DNA from: Actinoplanes subtropicus
GTDB lineage: Bacteria > Actinomycetota > Actinomycetes > Mycobacteriales > Micromonosporaceae
Reading direction: 5' to 3'
Assembly (NCBI RefSeq): GCF_000721705.1
Contig: NZ_JOJL01000014.1
Location: 157,092 to 221,091, forward strand
DNA: 64,000 bases
In this document: piece by piece, positions 26,677 through 35,288 of the stretch
How positions within the stretch are numbered: position 1 is the stretch's first letter
How the letters are laid out: the number at the start of each line of letters is the position of its first letter
The notes under the pieces: model-generated
The model's database searches: none
Told to the model about the DNA's origin: nothing
Seen by the model: only the letters and a program-made list of their open reading frames with translations
Position numbers and translations under genes: made by a program

Positions 26677-27782
26677 TCTCGGCTCCCGATCGTCGTCGAG
26701 ACGTGAGTCGGCATCGGTAGCACCCCGGCGGCGTGCCAGTCCTGCCGCATCCTGGAAAGTTCCCGCCGGGCCGTTTCGTCCAGCAGCGCGATGCCGCAGT
26801 CGCCACCGCCGGCGCCCGACGGCTTGGCCGCGCCGCCGATCGACTCGGCGGCCGCGCAGAGCGCGGTCAGCCGGGGCGTGAAGATCCCGAGTCGAACCTC
26901 GTCGTCCAACCGGGCGAGTACCTTTCGGGCCGCGCGGATCTGGCGCAGTACGGCGTCGTCGTCACCGTGGCGGAGTGCCTCGATCGCGGTCCGCACGCAC
27001 GCGTCGCTGGCCGTCGCGAAGTCCCGATGCGCGGGGCTGCCCCACCACGTGCCCGACGCCAGCTTCCCGGCCAGCGCCGCCGTGCTGGCCGGTTCGCCCG
27101 TCCAGCCCACCTCCAGCGCGAGACCGCGCGGCGGAGGCAGCCGGCGGGCGGCGAACCCGGGCCAAGGCGCCCGCAACGCCCCGGCGATTCCCCGGTGCCG
27201 CGCGAGATCAACCACGGCGGTGCGATCGGGTGCCTGGTACGCGATCCATCCGCCCCAGACGCTGGCGGCGAGATCGCCGCCCGAAGCCATCGGATCGTGG
27301 CGCGCCGTCGCGAGCATCGCCAGGCGGTACCGGTCCTCGGGCGCCAACTCCACTCCGAGGTACGCCGCCACCGCGGCGACCGTGGCGACCGTCACCGCGC
27401 CGCTGGACCCCAGGCCGAGCTTGGCACCGCCGGTGTGCAGCCGGCTGGTGACGGCCACCCGTATCGGGGCGGGCCGGCGTCCCTTCTCACCGAGGAGAGC
27501 GTGGAGCACCTCGACCGCCGACACCACGTGCCGCAGGCCGCCCACGTCGGTCTGGCCGTCCTCGGCGTACAGCCCCCCGTCACCGAGCCGCAGGCGGGCC
27601 ACGCCGCGGCCGAGGTCGGATTCGATCTCGACGTCGGCGCCGTCGGACGCCGACACCGTGACCTCGACCCACCGGTCGACCGCGACCAGGACGGCGGGGT
27701 GCCCCGGCTCCAACACGGCGTACTCGCCGAGGACGAAGAGCTTGCCCGGGGCACGCCGGCTGGCCGTCGCGGGCCTGGTCAC
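26673..27782 (-). CDS. Phosphomevalonate kinase (GHMP family)
   Basis: 369 residues. Phosphorylates mevalonate 5-phosphate. GHMP motifs: RAPGKLFVLGEYAVLEPGHPA, the ATP loop LGLGSSGAVTVATVAA, and the third motif KPSGAGGGDCGIALLD. The GTG at 27782 overlaps the MVD stop (GTGA), and this also marks where the homology begins. Fifth gene of the mevalonate chain. Confidence 0.93.
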   Translation of the reverse strand: MTRPATASRRAPGKLFVLGEYAVLEPGHPAVLVAVDRWVEVTVSASDGADVEIESDLGRGVARLRLGDGGLYAEDGQTDVGGLRHVVSAVEVLHALLGEKGRRPAPIRVAVTSRLHTGGAKLGLGSSGAVTVATVAAVAAYLGVELAPEDRYRLAMLATARHDPMASGGDLAASVWGGWIAYQAPDRTAVVDLARHRGIAGALRAPWPGFAARRLPPPRGLALEVGWTGEPASTAALAGKLASGTWWGSPAHRDFATASDACVRTAIEALRHGDDDAVLRQIRAARKVLARLDDEVRLGIFTPRLTALCAAAESIGGAAKPSGAGGGDCGIALLDETARRELSRMRQDWHAAGVLPMPTHVSTTIGSRE

Positions 27783-28825
27783 GGCTCGGCCCTGGGCCGT
27801 AGCCGAGCGCCGGCGCCGGGCCCGGCGATGACCGCGGTACCGTCCGGCACGGCCCGGCGTATCTCCGCGGCGATTCGGGCGGTGTCCCCCAGGTGGCAGA
27901 GCACTTTGACGTTCGGGCCCGCGTCCATGGTCGCGTACGCCGAGAAGCCGTCCGCCCGCAGTCGCGCCACGGTGTCCAGCACGGCCATGGTCTCCGGCGC
28001 GAAGTAGCGGACCGGGGGTCGTGCCGCCAGCATCGTCGCGTGCATGCCCAACGCGTTCCGCTCGGCGATCTCCCCGACCGCGTCGAGATCGCCGCGGCGC
28101 AGGGCCACCCGCATGTCGGCGAGGTCGACCGCGCTCGAGGCCGCCCATGCCTGGTACAGCGGGGAGGTGTCGACCGTTCTCCGCATGGCGGCGCGGCTGG
28201 AAACTGCCTTGGGGCCGGCGTTCACCACCGCGATCACCAGCGCCGGGGCGAAGTCGGCAACGGCCACGGGCTCGGCGTACGCGCTCAGGTCGGCCTCCGC
28301 GCCCGTGCCCCGGCCCGCGTGACAGATCGCGAAGCCGCCGAAGATCGACCGGGACGCCGAGGCGGACCCACGCCGGGCCAGACGCGACAAGGCGGTGGGA
28401 TCCAGGTCCAGGCCGTACGCGCTCGCACCCGCGAGCGCCAGCGCAGCGAATCCACTCGCCGACGATGCGAGGCCCGCACCGGTGGGAACGGAGTTGCGGG
28501 TGTTGACGACGGCCGGCTCGGCCCGGCCCGCCATCGTCCGCACGAGATTCAGGAACGCGACTACACGCTCCCGTTCTCCGTCCACCGCGGGTGAGCCGTC
28601 GAGGGTGACGCTGTCGCCCTCCGCCGTGGGCGTCAGCCGGACCGTCGTCGTCGTGGGGAATACGTCCAGGGTCATCGACAGGCTGTCGACGTACGGGATC
28701 AGCAGTTCCTCGTCGCGTTTGCCCCAATACTTGATCAGGGCGATGTTGGGGTGCGCGACGGCGGTCGCCCCGCACTCGCGCGCCTCATCGGCCGAGGCGC
28801 ACGATTCCGTGAGCTCAGGGGGCAT
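27779..28825 (-). CDS. Diphosphomevalonate decarboxylase
   Basis: 348 residues. ATP-dependent decarboxylation to isopentenyl diphosphate. Family signatures: HPNIALIKYWGKRDE near the N terminus, NSVPTGAGLASSASGFAAL (phosphate loop), FGGFAICHAG, and the catalytic-region TMDAGPNVKVLC. ATG 28825 is 11 nt inside the end of the MVK gene, with GGGAAGG upstream; an in-frame ATG at 28870 is less likely. Confidence 0.94.
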   Translation of the reverse strand: MPPELTESCASADEARECGATAVAHPNIALIKYWGKRDEELLIPYVDSLSMTLDVFPTTTTVRLTPTAEGDSVTLDGSPAVDGERERVVAFLNLVRTMAGRAEPAVVNTRNSVPTGAGLASSASGFAALALAGASAYGLDLDPTALSRLARRGSASASRSIFGGFAICHAGRGTGAEADLSAYAEPVAVADFAPALVIAVVNAGPKAVSSRAAMRRTVDTSPLYQAWAASSAVDLADMRVALRRGDLDAVGEIAERNALGMHATMLAARPPVRYFAPETMAVLDTVARLRADGFSAYATMDAGPNVKVLCHLGDTARIAAEIRRAVPDGTAVIAGPGAGARLRPRAEP

Positions 28826-29906
28826 GAGGTGCGAACCTTCCCGTCGGTACCGTCCAGGTGTTGTCGGCACCGGCTTCCCGCAGGTGGCGCACGACCTCCC
28901 CGGCCCGCGGCAGTCCGTCGGCGACCGCGATCACGCAACCACCCAGGCCGCCGCCGCTGATCTTGGCGCCGGAAGCGCCGGCCACGAGGGCGGCTCGCAC
29001 CAGCGCGTCGATGCGGTCGGTGCTCACGCCGACATCGCGCAGCAGCCGGTGGTTTTCGGTCATGCACGCACCGAAGTCGCCGACCCGGCCCCGCAGGAGG
29101 TTCTCCAGGGCCGCCCGCGTCAGGTCGGACACCCCGCCGACGAACGACTCCCGCATGGCCCGGTCCCGCTCGAACCTTCGCCGCACCAGGGAGACCGCTT
29201 CCTTCGTGCTGCCGCTGACGCCACTGTCCGCGACGACGAACACCGCGTCGAAGGCCCAGACGTCGCCGCGATCGGCGGGATCGCCGCCGCGGGCACCGGC
29301 CGGGTCGCCGATTCCCCCGATCGCGATGGGCAGTTCCCAGGCCGTGCCGGACGTGAAGTAGATCGGCGCAGCGGCGCCGGTGGCGCGCGCGTCGACCCCG
29401 CTCGCCCGGCCGTGTGCCAGCGTCTCCGAGGCCTGCACCAGCTCGAACACCCGCTCGGCGTCGAGCCGGTGGCCGGCGGCGTCCGCGAGCGCCAGGACCG
29501 AGGCCCGGGCGTACGCGGCGCTGGAACCGAGCCCTCGGCCCCGCGGGACCGCGCACTCGATCAGGACCTCGACGCGGAGGCGGTCCGTGAGCCCGGTTTC
29601 CCGCTTGAACGTCGACACCAGGTGCCGCTGGTATTCCAGCGGGAGCGGCAAGGCCGACGCGCTCCCGGGCCACGCGATCGCAATATTGATCTCATCGTGA
29701 CCGGCACCGGAGCCGCGCACCATCGTGGCGGTTGCCGTGACCGGAAGCTGCGGCAACGGAATGGCCAGCGCCGGGGCGCCGTACACGACGGCATGCTCGC
29801 CGAGCAGGATCGCCTTGCCGTGGGAGCGCCCGCGGCCCACCTGACCCGACTCCGCACCGGCCGGTCCCGAGCCGGCCGTCGCGATCGCGTTGATCCGCGA
29901 CATCAT
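28815..29906 (-). CDS. Mevalonate kinase (GHMP family)
   Basis: 363 residues. First kinase of the pathway. Motifs: KAILLGEHAVVYGAPALAIP, the ATP loop PRGRGLGSSAAYARA, and the third motif GAKISGGGLGGCVIAV. The ATG overlaps the GGPP synthase stop (ATGA). The unusual Gly/Ser-rich start (MMSRINAIATAGSGPAG) leaves the exact initiation codon between two adjacent ATGs. Confidence 0.94.
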   Translation of the reverse strand: MMSRINAIATAGSGPAGAESGQVGRGRSHGKAILLGEHAVVYGAPALAIPLPQLPVTATATMVRGSGAGHDEINIAIAWPGSASALPLPLEYQRHLVSTFKRETGLTDRLRVEVLIECAVPRGRGLGSSAAYARASVLALADAAGHRLDAERVFELVQASETLAHGRASGVDARATGAAAPIYFTSGTAWELPIAIGGIGDPAGARGGDPADRGDVWAFDAVFVVADSGVSGSTKEAVSLVRRRFERDRAMRESFVGGVSDLTRAALENLLRGRVGDFGACMTENHRLLRDVGVSTDRIDALVRAALVAGASGAKISGGGLGGCVIAVADGLPRAGEVVRHLREAGADNTWTVPTGRFAPHAP

Positions 29907-30991
29907 TGCACCCTCTGCAGCACCTTGACCGCCATGTCGGCGAGGTGCCGCTTGGCGAGCCCGGTGGCGTTGCTTGCCTCGAGCACCGCCAGCGCGCGTT
30001 CGGCGCGAGCTGATATCTGCGTCTCGACCTGCTCCACCGCACCGACCTCGACGAGCATGTCTCGCACCCGGTCGAGCTCGTCGGCTTCGAGGTCGGTGCC
30101 GATCCTCGTCCGGAGATAGTCCGCCGACGCGGCGTCCCGCGCGCCGGCGAGCCGCAGAGCCGTGGCGAACAGCACGGTTCGCTTGCCCTCGCGGATGTCG
30201 TCACCGGACGGTTTCCCCGTCACCGCGGGGTCGCCGAAGACCCCGAGCAGATCGTCACGCAGTTGAAAGGCGATGCCGATGTCGGAACCGAACGATCCGT
30301 ACGCCGCCGTGAGCTCGGCGTCGGCACCCGCGATGGCGCCGCCGAACTGCAGCGGGCGCTGCACCGTGTACGACGCCGTCTTGTATTGGTTGACCCGCAG
30401 CGCCGACTCGATGTCCTCGTTGTCGCTCGCCTGGTTGATCAGGTCGAGCAGCTGGCCGCACATCACCTCCGAGCGCACCGCCGCCCACACCGGCGAGACC
30501 CGCGCCTGCACTTCCGCCGGCAACCCGGAGGCGCGCACCAGCGCGTCGGCCCAGATCAGGGCCAGGTCCCCGAGCACGATCGCGGCACCCACGCCGAACG
30601 CGGCGGAGTCACCCGAGAAGCGGCGCGCACGGTGCCGCTCGGCGAACGCCACGTGTGCCGCCGGATGCCCGCGGCGGGTCAGCGAGGCGTCGATGATGTC
30701 GTCGTGGATCAGCCCGGCGGCGTGCAGCAGCTCGAACGCCGCACTGGCCCGCAACACCGCCTGAGCCCGCGGATCGCCCGGATCGCCGCCGGCACCCAAC
30801 CAGCCCAGCCACGCGAAGACCGGGCGAATCCGCTTGCCGCCGCGCAGCACGAAGTTCTCCAGCTCGGAGACGGTCGCCGCGATGTCCGGACCGAGCGCCT
30901 CGGCCTCGGCCCGGCGGCCGGCGAAGAAATCGCCGAGCGCCGCGTCGATGGCCGCCACGTCCGCGGCCCCTCCGGCATAGGTGACGGTCAT
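29903..30991 (-). CDS. Polyprenyl (geranylgeranyl-type) diphosphate synthase
   Basis: 362 residues. Chain-elongating trans-prenyltransferase with both Asp-rich motifs intact: HDDIIDASLTRRG (first) and LRDDLLGVFGDPAVTGKPSGDD (second), plus GGKRIRPVFAW and QYKTASYTVQRPL. The chain length is probably C20 by context (head of a Streptomyces-type mevalonate cluster), but this is inference. ATG 30991 has GGGGGAT 8 nt upstream. It supplies the linear substrate for the terpene cyclase encoded upstream and is the natural reference for the altered homologue at 35289-36284. Confidence 0.92.
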   Translation of the reverse strand: MTVTYAGGAADVAAIDAALGDFFAGRRAEAEALGPDIAATVSELENFVLRGGKRIRPVFAWLGWLGAGGDPGDPRAQAVLRASAAFELLHAAGLIHDDIIDASLTRRGHPAAHVAFAERHRARRFSGDSAAFGVGAAIVLGDLALIWADALVRASGLPAEVQARVSPVWAAVRSEVMCGQLLDLINQASDNEDIESALRVNQYKTASYTVQRPLQFGGAIAGADAELTAAYGSFGSDIGIAFQLRDDLLGVFGDPAVTGKPSGDDIREGKRTVLFATALRLAGARDAASADYLRTRIGTDLEADELDRVRDMLVEVGAVEQVETQISARAERALAVLEASNATGLAKRHLADMAVKVLQRVQ

Positions 30992-31121
30992 GTTCTGATC
31001 CCCCGGTTCAAGCCTCGGCCACGCTCGAGGTCGTCCATCGCGTTCCCCCGTGAATTCAAAACAGCAAATGGTGGGACCGGCCTCGATCCGCACGGTGGTC
31101 GCCAACCGCAGGCAGGAAATG

Positions 31122-32324
31122 TCATTGCGCGCCAAATGTCACCCGAAGGGAACGAGGGGCACGAGTGAGCATGCCTTCCTCGACCGGCACGAACCCGTCT
31201 CGATAGCGAATCACGGGAAAGCGTCGGAGCACGGCGGGAATGCCGATCGCGGCCTCCGCGCGAGCCAGCAGAGCACCGACGCAGAAATGCCGTCCGGCGC
31301 CGAACGAAAGGTGGCTGCTTCCCGCGCCGAACGCCGTGTTCACGTCGATCTCGGCGCGGTGAAGATTGAAGTTCTCGGAATCGACGAATTCTTCTTCGTC
31401 CCGATTGGCCGCGCCGATCAGGCAAAATATGGTCGCCCCCTCCGGAACACTGACACCGGAGATCTCGCGCCCTGCGATCAGTCGACGCAGCAGGATATGA
31501 GTGGGCGGGTTGAGGCGGAGGGACTCCGCGAACGCCCGCAACGAGAGGCCGGGATCCGCCCGGACATCCTTCATCTGTTCGGGATGATCCAAGAGGTTTC
31601 TGAAGGTGGATGCCAGACCACGCTCCGTCGTCTCACCGCCGGCCGCGAGAAGGAGACTGCAGAAATCCAGGATCTCGCGGTCGGTCAGCGTCGCATCGTT
31701 GATCGTGGCCGTGCACATCGACGAAATCAGGTCGGCGCCCGGTGCCGCCCGCCGGACGTCGATGACCTCCTGCAGATACTTGTCCAGTTCACGCTTGGCC
31801 CGCAGTCCGGCCTCGGTGACATCGGGGTCCTGCGTGTAGTTGCCGACGTAGTCCGCGGCCGCCCGGTACCAAACCTGGAACATGGCGTAGTCCTGCCGCG
31901 GCAAATCCATTATTCCCATGATGACCCGGATCGGGAGCAAGGCGCAGTAGTCCCGTACCAGGTCCGGATCCGGCTGCGCGGCGAGGTCCTCCAGCAACTC
32001 GTCGGACGCCCCCGTGATGACCTCACCATATGAGGTCAGGGGCTTGCCCCGGAAGGACGGCGAGACCAATCGGCGATGTCGCCCGTGCTCGGCACCCTCC
32101 ATCTCCAGAATGCTTCGGCCCACGAGGTCCCGAACACCGTCATAGCTGGCTGTCGAGTAGTCCTCATGGGTCAAGGCCTGGCGCACATCGGCGGCTCGGC
32201 TGATGATCCAGCCCAGCCTCGGGTCATTGTGGATCGGGAAGTCGTTTCGCATGGTCCGATAGATCGGGTACGGGTCCCTGGCAAATTCCGGGGACAGCAG
32301 GTCGGGCGGAGTAACATGCACCAT
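31122..32324 (-). CDS. Cytochrome P450 (CYP), second of the terpenoid unit
   Basis: 400 residues. I-helix LLAAGGETTERG (Gly where His is common), ExxR in FAESLRLNPPT, haem motif LSFGAGRHFCVGALLAR. A strong ribosome site (AAGGAGGA) precedes the ATG. It lies between the Rieske oxygenase and the GGPP synthase (131-nt gap to the latter). Probably a terpene oxidase; differs clearly from the other P450 here. Confidence 0.92.
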   Translation of the reverse strand: MVHVTPPDLLSPEFARDPYPIYRTMRNDFPIHNDPRLGWIISRAADVRQALTHEDYSTASYDGVRDLVGRSILEMEGAEHGRHRRLVSPSFRGKPLTSYGEVITGASDELLEDLAAQPDPDLVRDYCALLPIRVIMGIMDLPRQDYAMFQVWYRAAADYVGNYTQDPDVTEAGLRAKRELDKYLQEVIDVRRAAPGADLISSMCTATINDATLTDREILDFCSLLLAAGGETTERGLASTFRNLLDHPEQMKDVRADPGLSLRAFAESLRLNPPTHILLRRLIAGREISGVSVPEGATIFCLIGAANRDEEEFVDSENFNLHRAEIDVNTAFGAGSSHLSFGAGRHFCVGALLARAEAAIGIPAVLRRFPVIRYRDGFVPVEEGMLTRAPRSLRVTFGAQ

Positions 32325-32372
32325 CGCGTCTATTCCTCCTTGCTGTGGCGAACGACGCCTCGAACGCGGAAC

Positions 32373-33407
32373 TCAATTTTTGGCATAGAATTGTCCGGCC
32401 CAGTGCCGGAACTTGCCGATCGGGCCGTCGCCCTTGACCAGTCGAGGGTGTTCCAGGTACGTCTTCGTGGCCCAGACCGGCACATCGCGCGTCGCCTCGG
32501 GCGAAACGATGAGCAGCGCCGCACGCGTGAGTGCTCTGGACAGCGTCGCGGATGCGAGGTTGGTGACCGCCGGACCCGGTCGTCCACTCAACGCGGAAAT
32601 ACTGGTGGCAAACCGGAACTCGATACGCCACGGCGCTATCGGTGTGGCCATGGCCCACATCCGGGCGCTCAGGCCCAGCTTGGGGACCTCGGCGGTGACC
32701 AGGATGTAGCCGAGGCCCGAGACGCTCGTCTCGTACTCGACACTCCTGGTGCCGATCATCGGAAAACGCTGCTTCCAGCGGTATCTCGCATGGAAGTGTG
32801 GTCCGTCGAAGCTGATCGGCTCGGCGATCTCTATTCCGTAGAATTTGTGGAACACCGAGAGATGGCCGATGTCGACGGCGTTCTCCACGACATCCTGCGG
32901 GTGTCCGGGGAGGACCTGGCATCGGACGGCGGTCAGCGGGAAGCCTCGCGAACCCAGCATCGTCGGTTCCCACGACGGGGTATGTCCCGTCGGCGAGAAC
33001 CAGACGAAGACAAGCCCTCCCCGCTCGCACACGGGCCATTGCGTCAAGCGTGCGGCGGGCGGCTTGTCGACGGCGTAGGCGGTGCGAACGCACGCTCCCT
33101 CCGCGCCGAACTCGAAGCCGTGGAAGCCGCAGACAAGCGCTTCCCTGGCCACTCGCCCGGTAGTCCCCAGGTGAGCGCCCAGGTGCGGGCAGTAGGGATC
33201 CGTGGCGCGCACGACGCCGCTTTCGGTGCGGTAGACGACGACGTCGCGATCACCGATCCGGCGGGTGACGACGGGGGTCTTCCGCAGCTCGGCGACAGTT
33301 CCGACGCAGAACCAGCCCTCGGGATATGGCAGAGGTGCCCCGATTGCCTCGTCCGCCGGGGTCGGACCGGCGGCGGAGCTTCGATTCATAATGCGGACAT
33401 TGATCAT
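32373..33407 (-). CDS. Rieske non-haem iron oxygenase
   Basis: 344 residues. Rieske [2Fe-2S] motif CPHLGAHLG ... CGFHGFEFG (CxH-x17-CxxH) in residues about 60-85, and the mononuclear iron region ENAVDIGHLSVFH with the bridging Asp and two His. The C-terminal half resembles steroid 9-alpha-hydroxylase/DAF-36-type (KshA-like) oxygenases, which fits a polycyclic terpenoid substrate. No dedicated reductase is adjacent. ATG 33407 follows CGGAGTG; another ATG at 33389 is possible. Confidence 0.9.
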   Translation of the reverse strand: MINVRIMNRSSAAGPTPADEAIGAPLPYPEGWFCVGTVAELRKTPVVTRRIGDRDVVVYRTESGVVRATDPYCPHLGAHLGTTGRVAREALVCGFHGFEFGAEGACVRTAYAVDKPPAARLTQWPVCERGGLVFVWFSPTGHTPSWEPTMLGSRGFPLTAVRCQVLPGHPQDVVENAVDIGHLSVFHKFYGIEIAEPISFDGPHFHARYRWKQRFPMIGTRSVEYETSVSGLGYILVTAEVPKLGLSARMWAMATPIAPWRIEFRFATSISALSGRPGPAVTNLASATLSRALTRAALLIVSPEATRDVPVWATKTYLEHPRLVKGDGPIGKFRHWAGQFYAKN

Positions 33408-33430
33408 GGCACTCCGAGTCTCCTCAAGCG

Positions 33431-34213
33431 TCAAACAGCCGTCTCGCCGTCTCGCGACCGGTGGGCAAGAAAACGCAGGAGTACGCTGTCGCACCGAACC
33501 TCCGGCGGCGTCAGGTCATCCAACGCAGAATTGATCCTTCCTCGCTGGGAGTCGCTCAGGCCACGAAATACTTCGGGCCCGTATTGCGACCACCACTGGC
33601 GGGGAGAAACACCGTTCAATTGGCGCTCGCGCCGCCCCACCTCCGCGGAGGTGACGGTGAACCGGGCCTCGACGAGTTTCGCCAGATACTCCTGCGGGTC
33701 TCGCAGGTGCCACCGGGTCGGCGGCGGTGAGCCTGGAATCTCGGCCTTCGCCCAGGCCCGCAGCAACAATTCCCGAAGCTCCGCGAGGCTGCCCACGACC
33801 GGAACCTCGGCGACGAACCGTCCGCCCGGGGTGAGCGCCGAGAACACCGCGCCGAACACATCCGTCAGTGCATCCATCCAGTGCAGGGCCGAGTTGCAGA
33901 ACACCGCGTCGTGCGTCGAATCCGCCGGCAGTGCGCCGGCATCGCCAAGATCGAACCGAACATCGGGATATTGCCGGCGCGCCTGGGAGATCATCGACTC
34001 GGAAATATCGAAGCCGCGAGCGATCGCACCACGTTGGGCGATCTGTGCCGTAATGGTCCCCGTCCCGCAGCCGAGATCGAGAATTCGTTCGCCGATTCGA
34101 GGAGCGAGGAGGTCGATCAGGCTTTCGCCGGAGCTGATGACATGACGGTACTCTGCATCGTAGGTGCGACCCCGCCATGGAAAGGCCGAGGCAGCTCGAT
34201 CCGCTGTCGTCAC
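33431..34213 (-). CDS. Class I SAM-dependent methyltransferase (trans-aconitate-methyltransferase-like)
   Basis: 260 residues. SAM motif ILDLGCGTGTITAQIA, then GFDISESMISQARRQYP, and the ALHWMDA segment characteristic of Tam-like enzymes. The GTG at 34213 overlaps the terpene cyclase stop (GTGA). By position it could methylate a prenyl diphosphate before cyclisation (as in methylisoborneol pathways) or a carboxyl/hydroxyl afterwards; sequence alone does not decide. Confidence 0.85.
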   Translation of the reverse strand: MTTADRAASAFPWRGRTYDAEYRHVISSGESLIDLLAPRIGERILDLGCGTGTITAQIAQRGAIARGFDISESMISQARRQYPDVRFDLGDAGALPADSTHDAVFCNSALHWMDALTDVFGAVFSALTPGGRFVAEVPVVGSLAELRELLLRAWAKAEIPGSPPPTRWHLRDPQEYLAKLVEARFTVTSAEVGRRERQLNGVSPRQWWSQYGPEVFRGLSDSQRGRINSALDDLTPPEVRCDSVLLRFLAHRSRDGETAV

Positions 34214-35232
34214 TTCTGGGCGGCCGTTTCGAGAAAATTCGGCTGATCCTCGCCGGTACGCAGATGCTCGCTCCGGTACCGCTCGTTGCCGCATGACCAG
34301 TCGATGTTTCCCCGGATCCAGGATTTCATCGCCTCGAGGTAGAGCGAAACATGGTGAGCCTCCTCGGCGGTGAATTCGCCGGACGATTCGAAGAAGGCCA
34401 CGGCCGAGTCGCTCTCGGCGATGAAATCGGCACAACGCCCGCGAAGCATGCCGGCCACCTCATCCGCCGCCTCTTGCATGGAGACGCCGCGTGTCCGCTG
34501 GATCACCTGAACGATGTTGTTCACGTTCCCGTCGCGCTTCTCGGCTTCGACGGAGAAGACGTCGTTGGCCCAGAGCACCAGGTCCGCCGTGTTGTCGAGA
34601 AGCTTCTGGACCCTGGAGTGAGCATGAACCTCGTCGGTGAGTTCGATGCCCAGACCGATTTCCGACAGGTCCATGCTCGGTCTCATGCCCCCGAATCGCC
34701 GGCGGGTCTCGATATACGTCGGCAGGTCCGGGGCGATGCCACGGCGCCGATTGTGGGATTCCCAGTGGCAGCCTTCGAGATAGTCGGTCAGATGGCGTAC
34801 GAACCGCCGCCGCCAGGTAATCGAACTGCGCGCGGTGAGCCGGTTCCAGATGTCCCGGATGGACGCCTCGATGGGATTGCTGGACCGGGCCGAGTTCCCG
34901 GTCGGGTTGAGCGGGAACCAGCTGATCGTTTCGCGGATCAGTTCGACGAAGCGCTCGTCGCTCTGAGCGTCCGGAATTCTCTCCAGGTAATCATCGAAGA
35001 TCGCCCAGACCGCCATCCAATCTGTGATGACGCACAGCTCCGGCAGCGGCGCGAAAGGGTAGGCGCGCCCGACCAGTTCCCCAAATCTGGTCCGATCGTA
35101 ATGAAACTTCGCTTCTTCTGATCGAAGAAGGCCGAATTCCCGAAGGTACTCGCGAACATGCGCCTCCGCTTCATCTACATGCGGGTTCCGAAGCTCCGTG
35201 AAGGGTACGGAAAGATCAGGAAGAGAGAACAT
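34210..35232 (-). CDS. Class I terpene cyclase (bacterial terpene synthase)
   Basis: 340 residues, all-alpha class I fold. First metal motif WAIFDDYLERIPD (DDxxxE type) at about residue 90; second, NSE motif NDVFSVEAEKRDG near 220; pyrophosphate-sensing Arg region around FGGMRPSMD; terminal CGNERYRS (the conserved RY pair). Every metal-binding side chain is present, so it should be active. With a GGPP-type synthase in the unit a diterpene is likely, but a sesquiterpene is not excluded. It is flanked by the altered prenyl synthase and the methyltransferase. Confidence 0.92.
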   Translation of the reverse strand: MFSLPDLSVPFTELRNPHVDEAEAHVREYLREFGLLRSEEAKFHYDRTRFGELVGRAYPFAPLPELCVITDWMAVWAIFDDYLERIPDAQSDERFVELIRETISWFPLNPTGNSARSSNPIEASIRDIWNRLTARSSITWRRRFVRHLTDYLEGCHWESHNRRRGIAPDLPTYIETRRRFGGMRPSMDLSEIGLGIELTDEVHAHSRVQKLLDNTADLVLWANDVFSVEAEKRDGNVNNIVQVIQRTRGVSMQEAADEVAGMLRGRCADFIAESDSAVAFFESSGEFTAEEAHHVSLYLEAMKSWIRGNIDWSCGNERYRSEHLRTGEDQPNFLETAAQK

Positions 35233-35288
35233 TGTGAATACATCCCCCGATGTGATCGGCTCGGCCGACGGTCCGCGAAACAGATCGC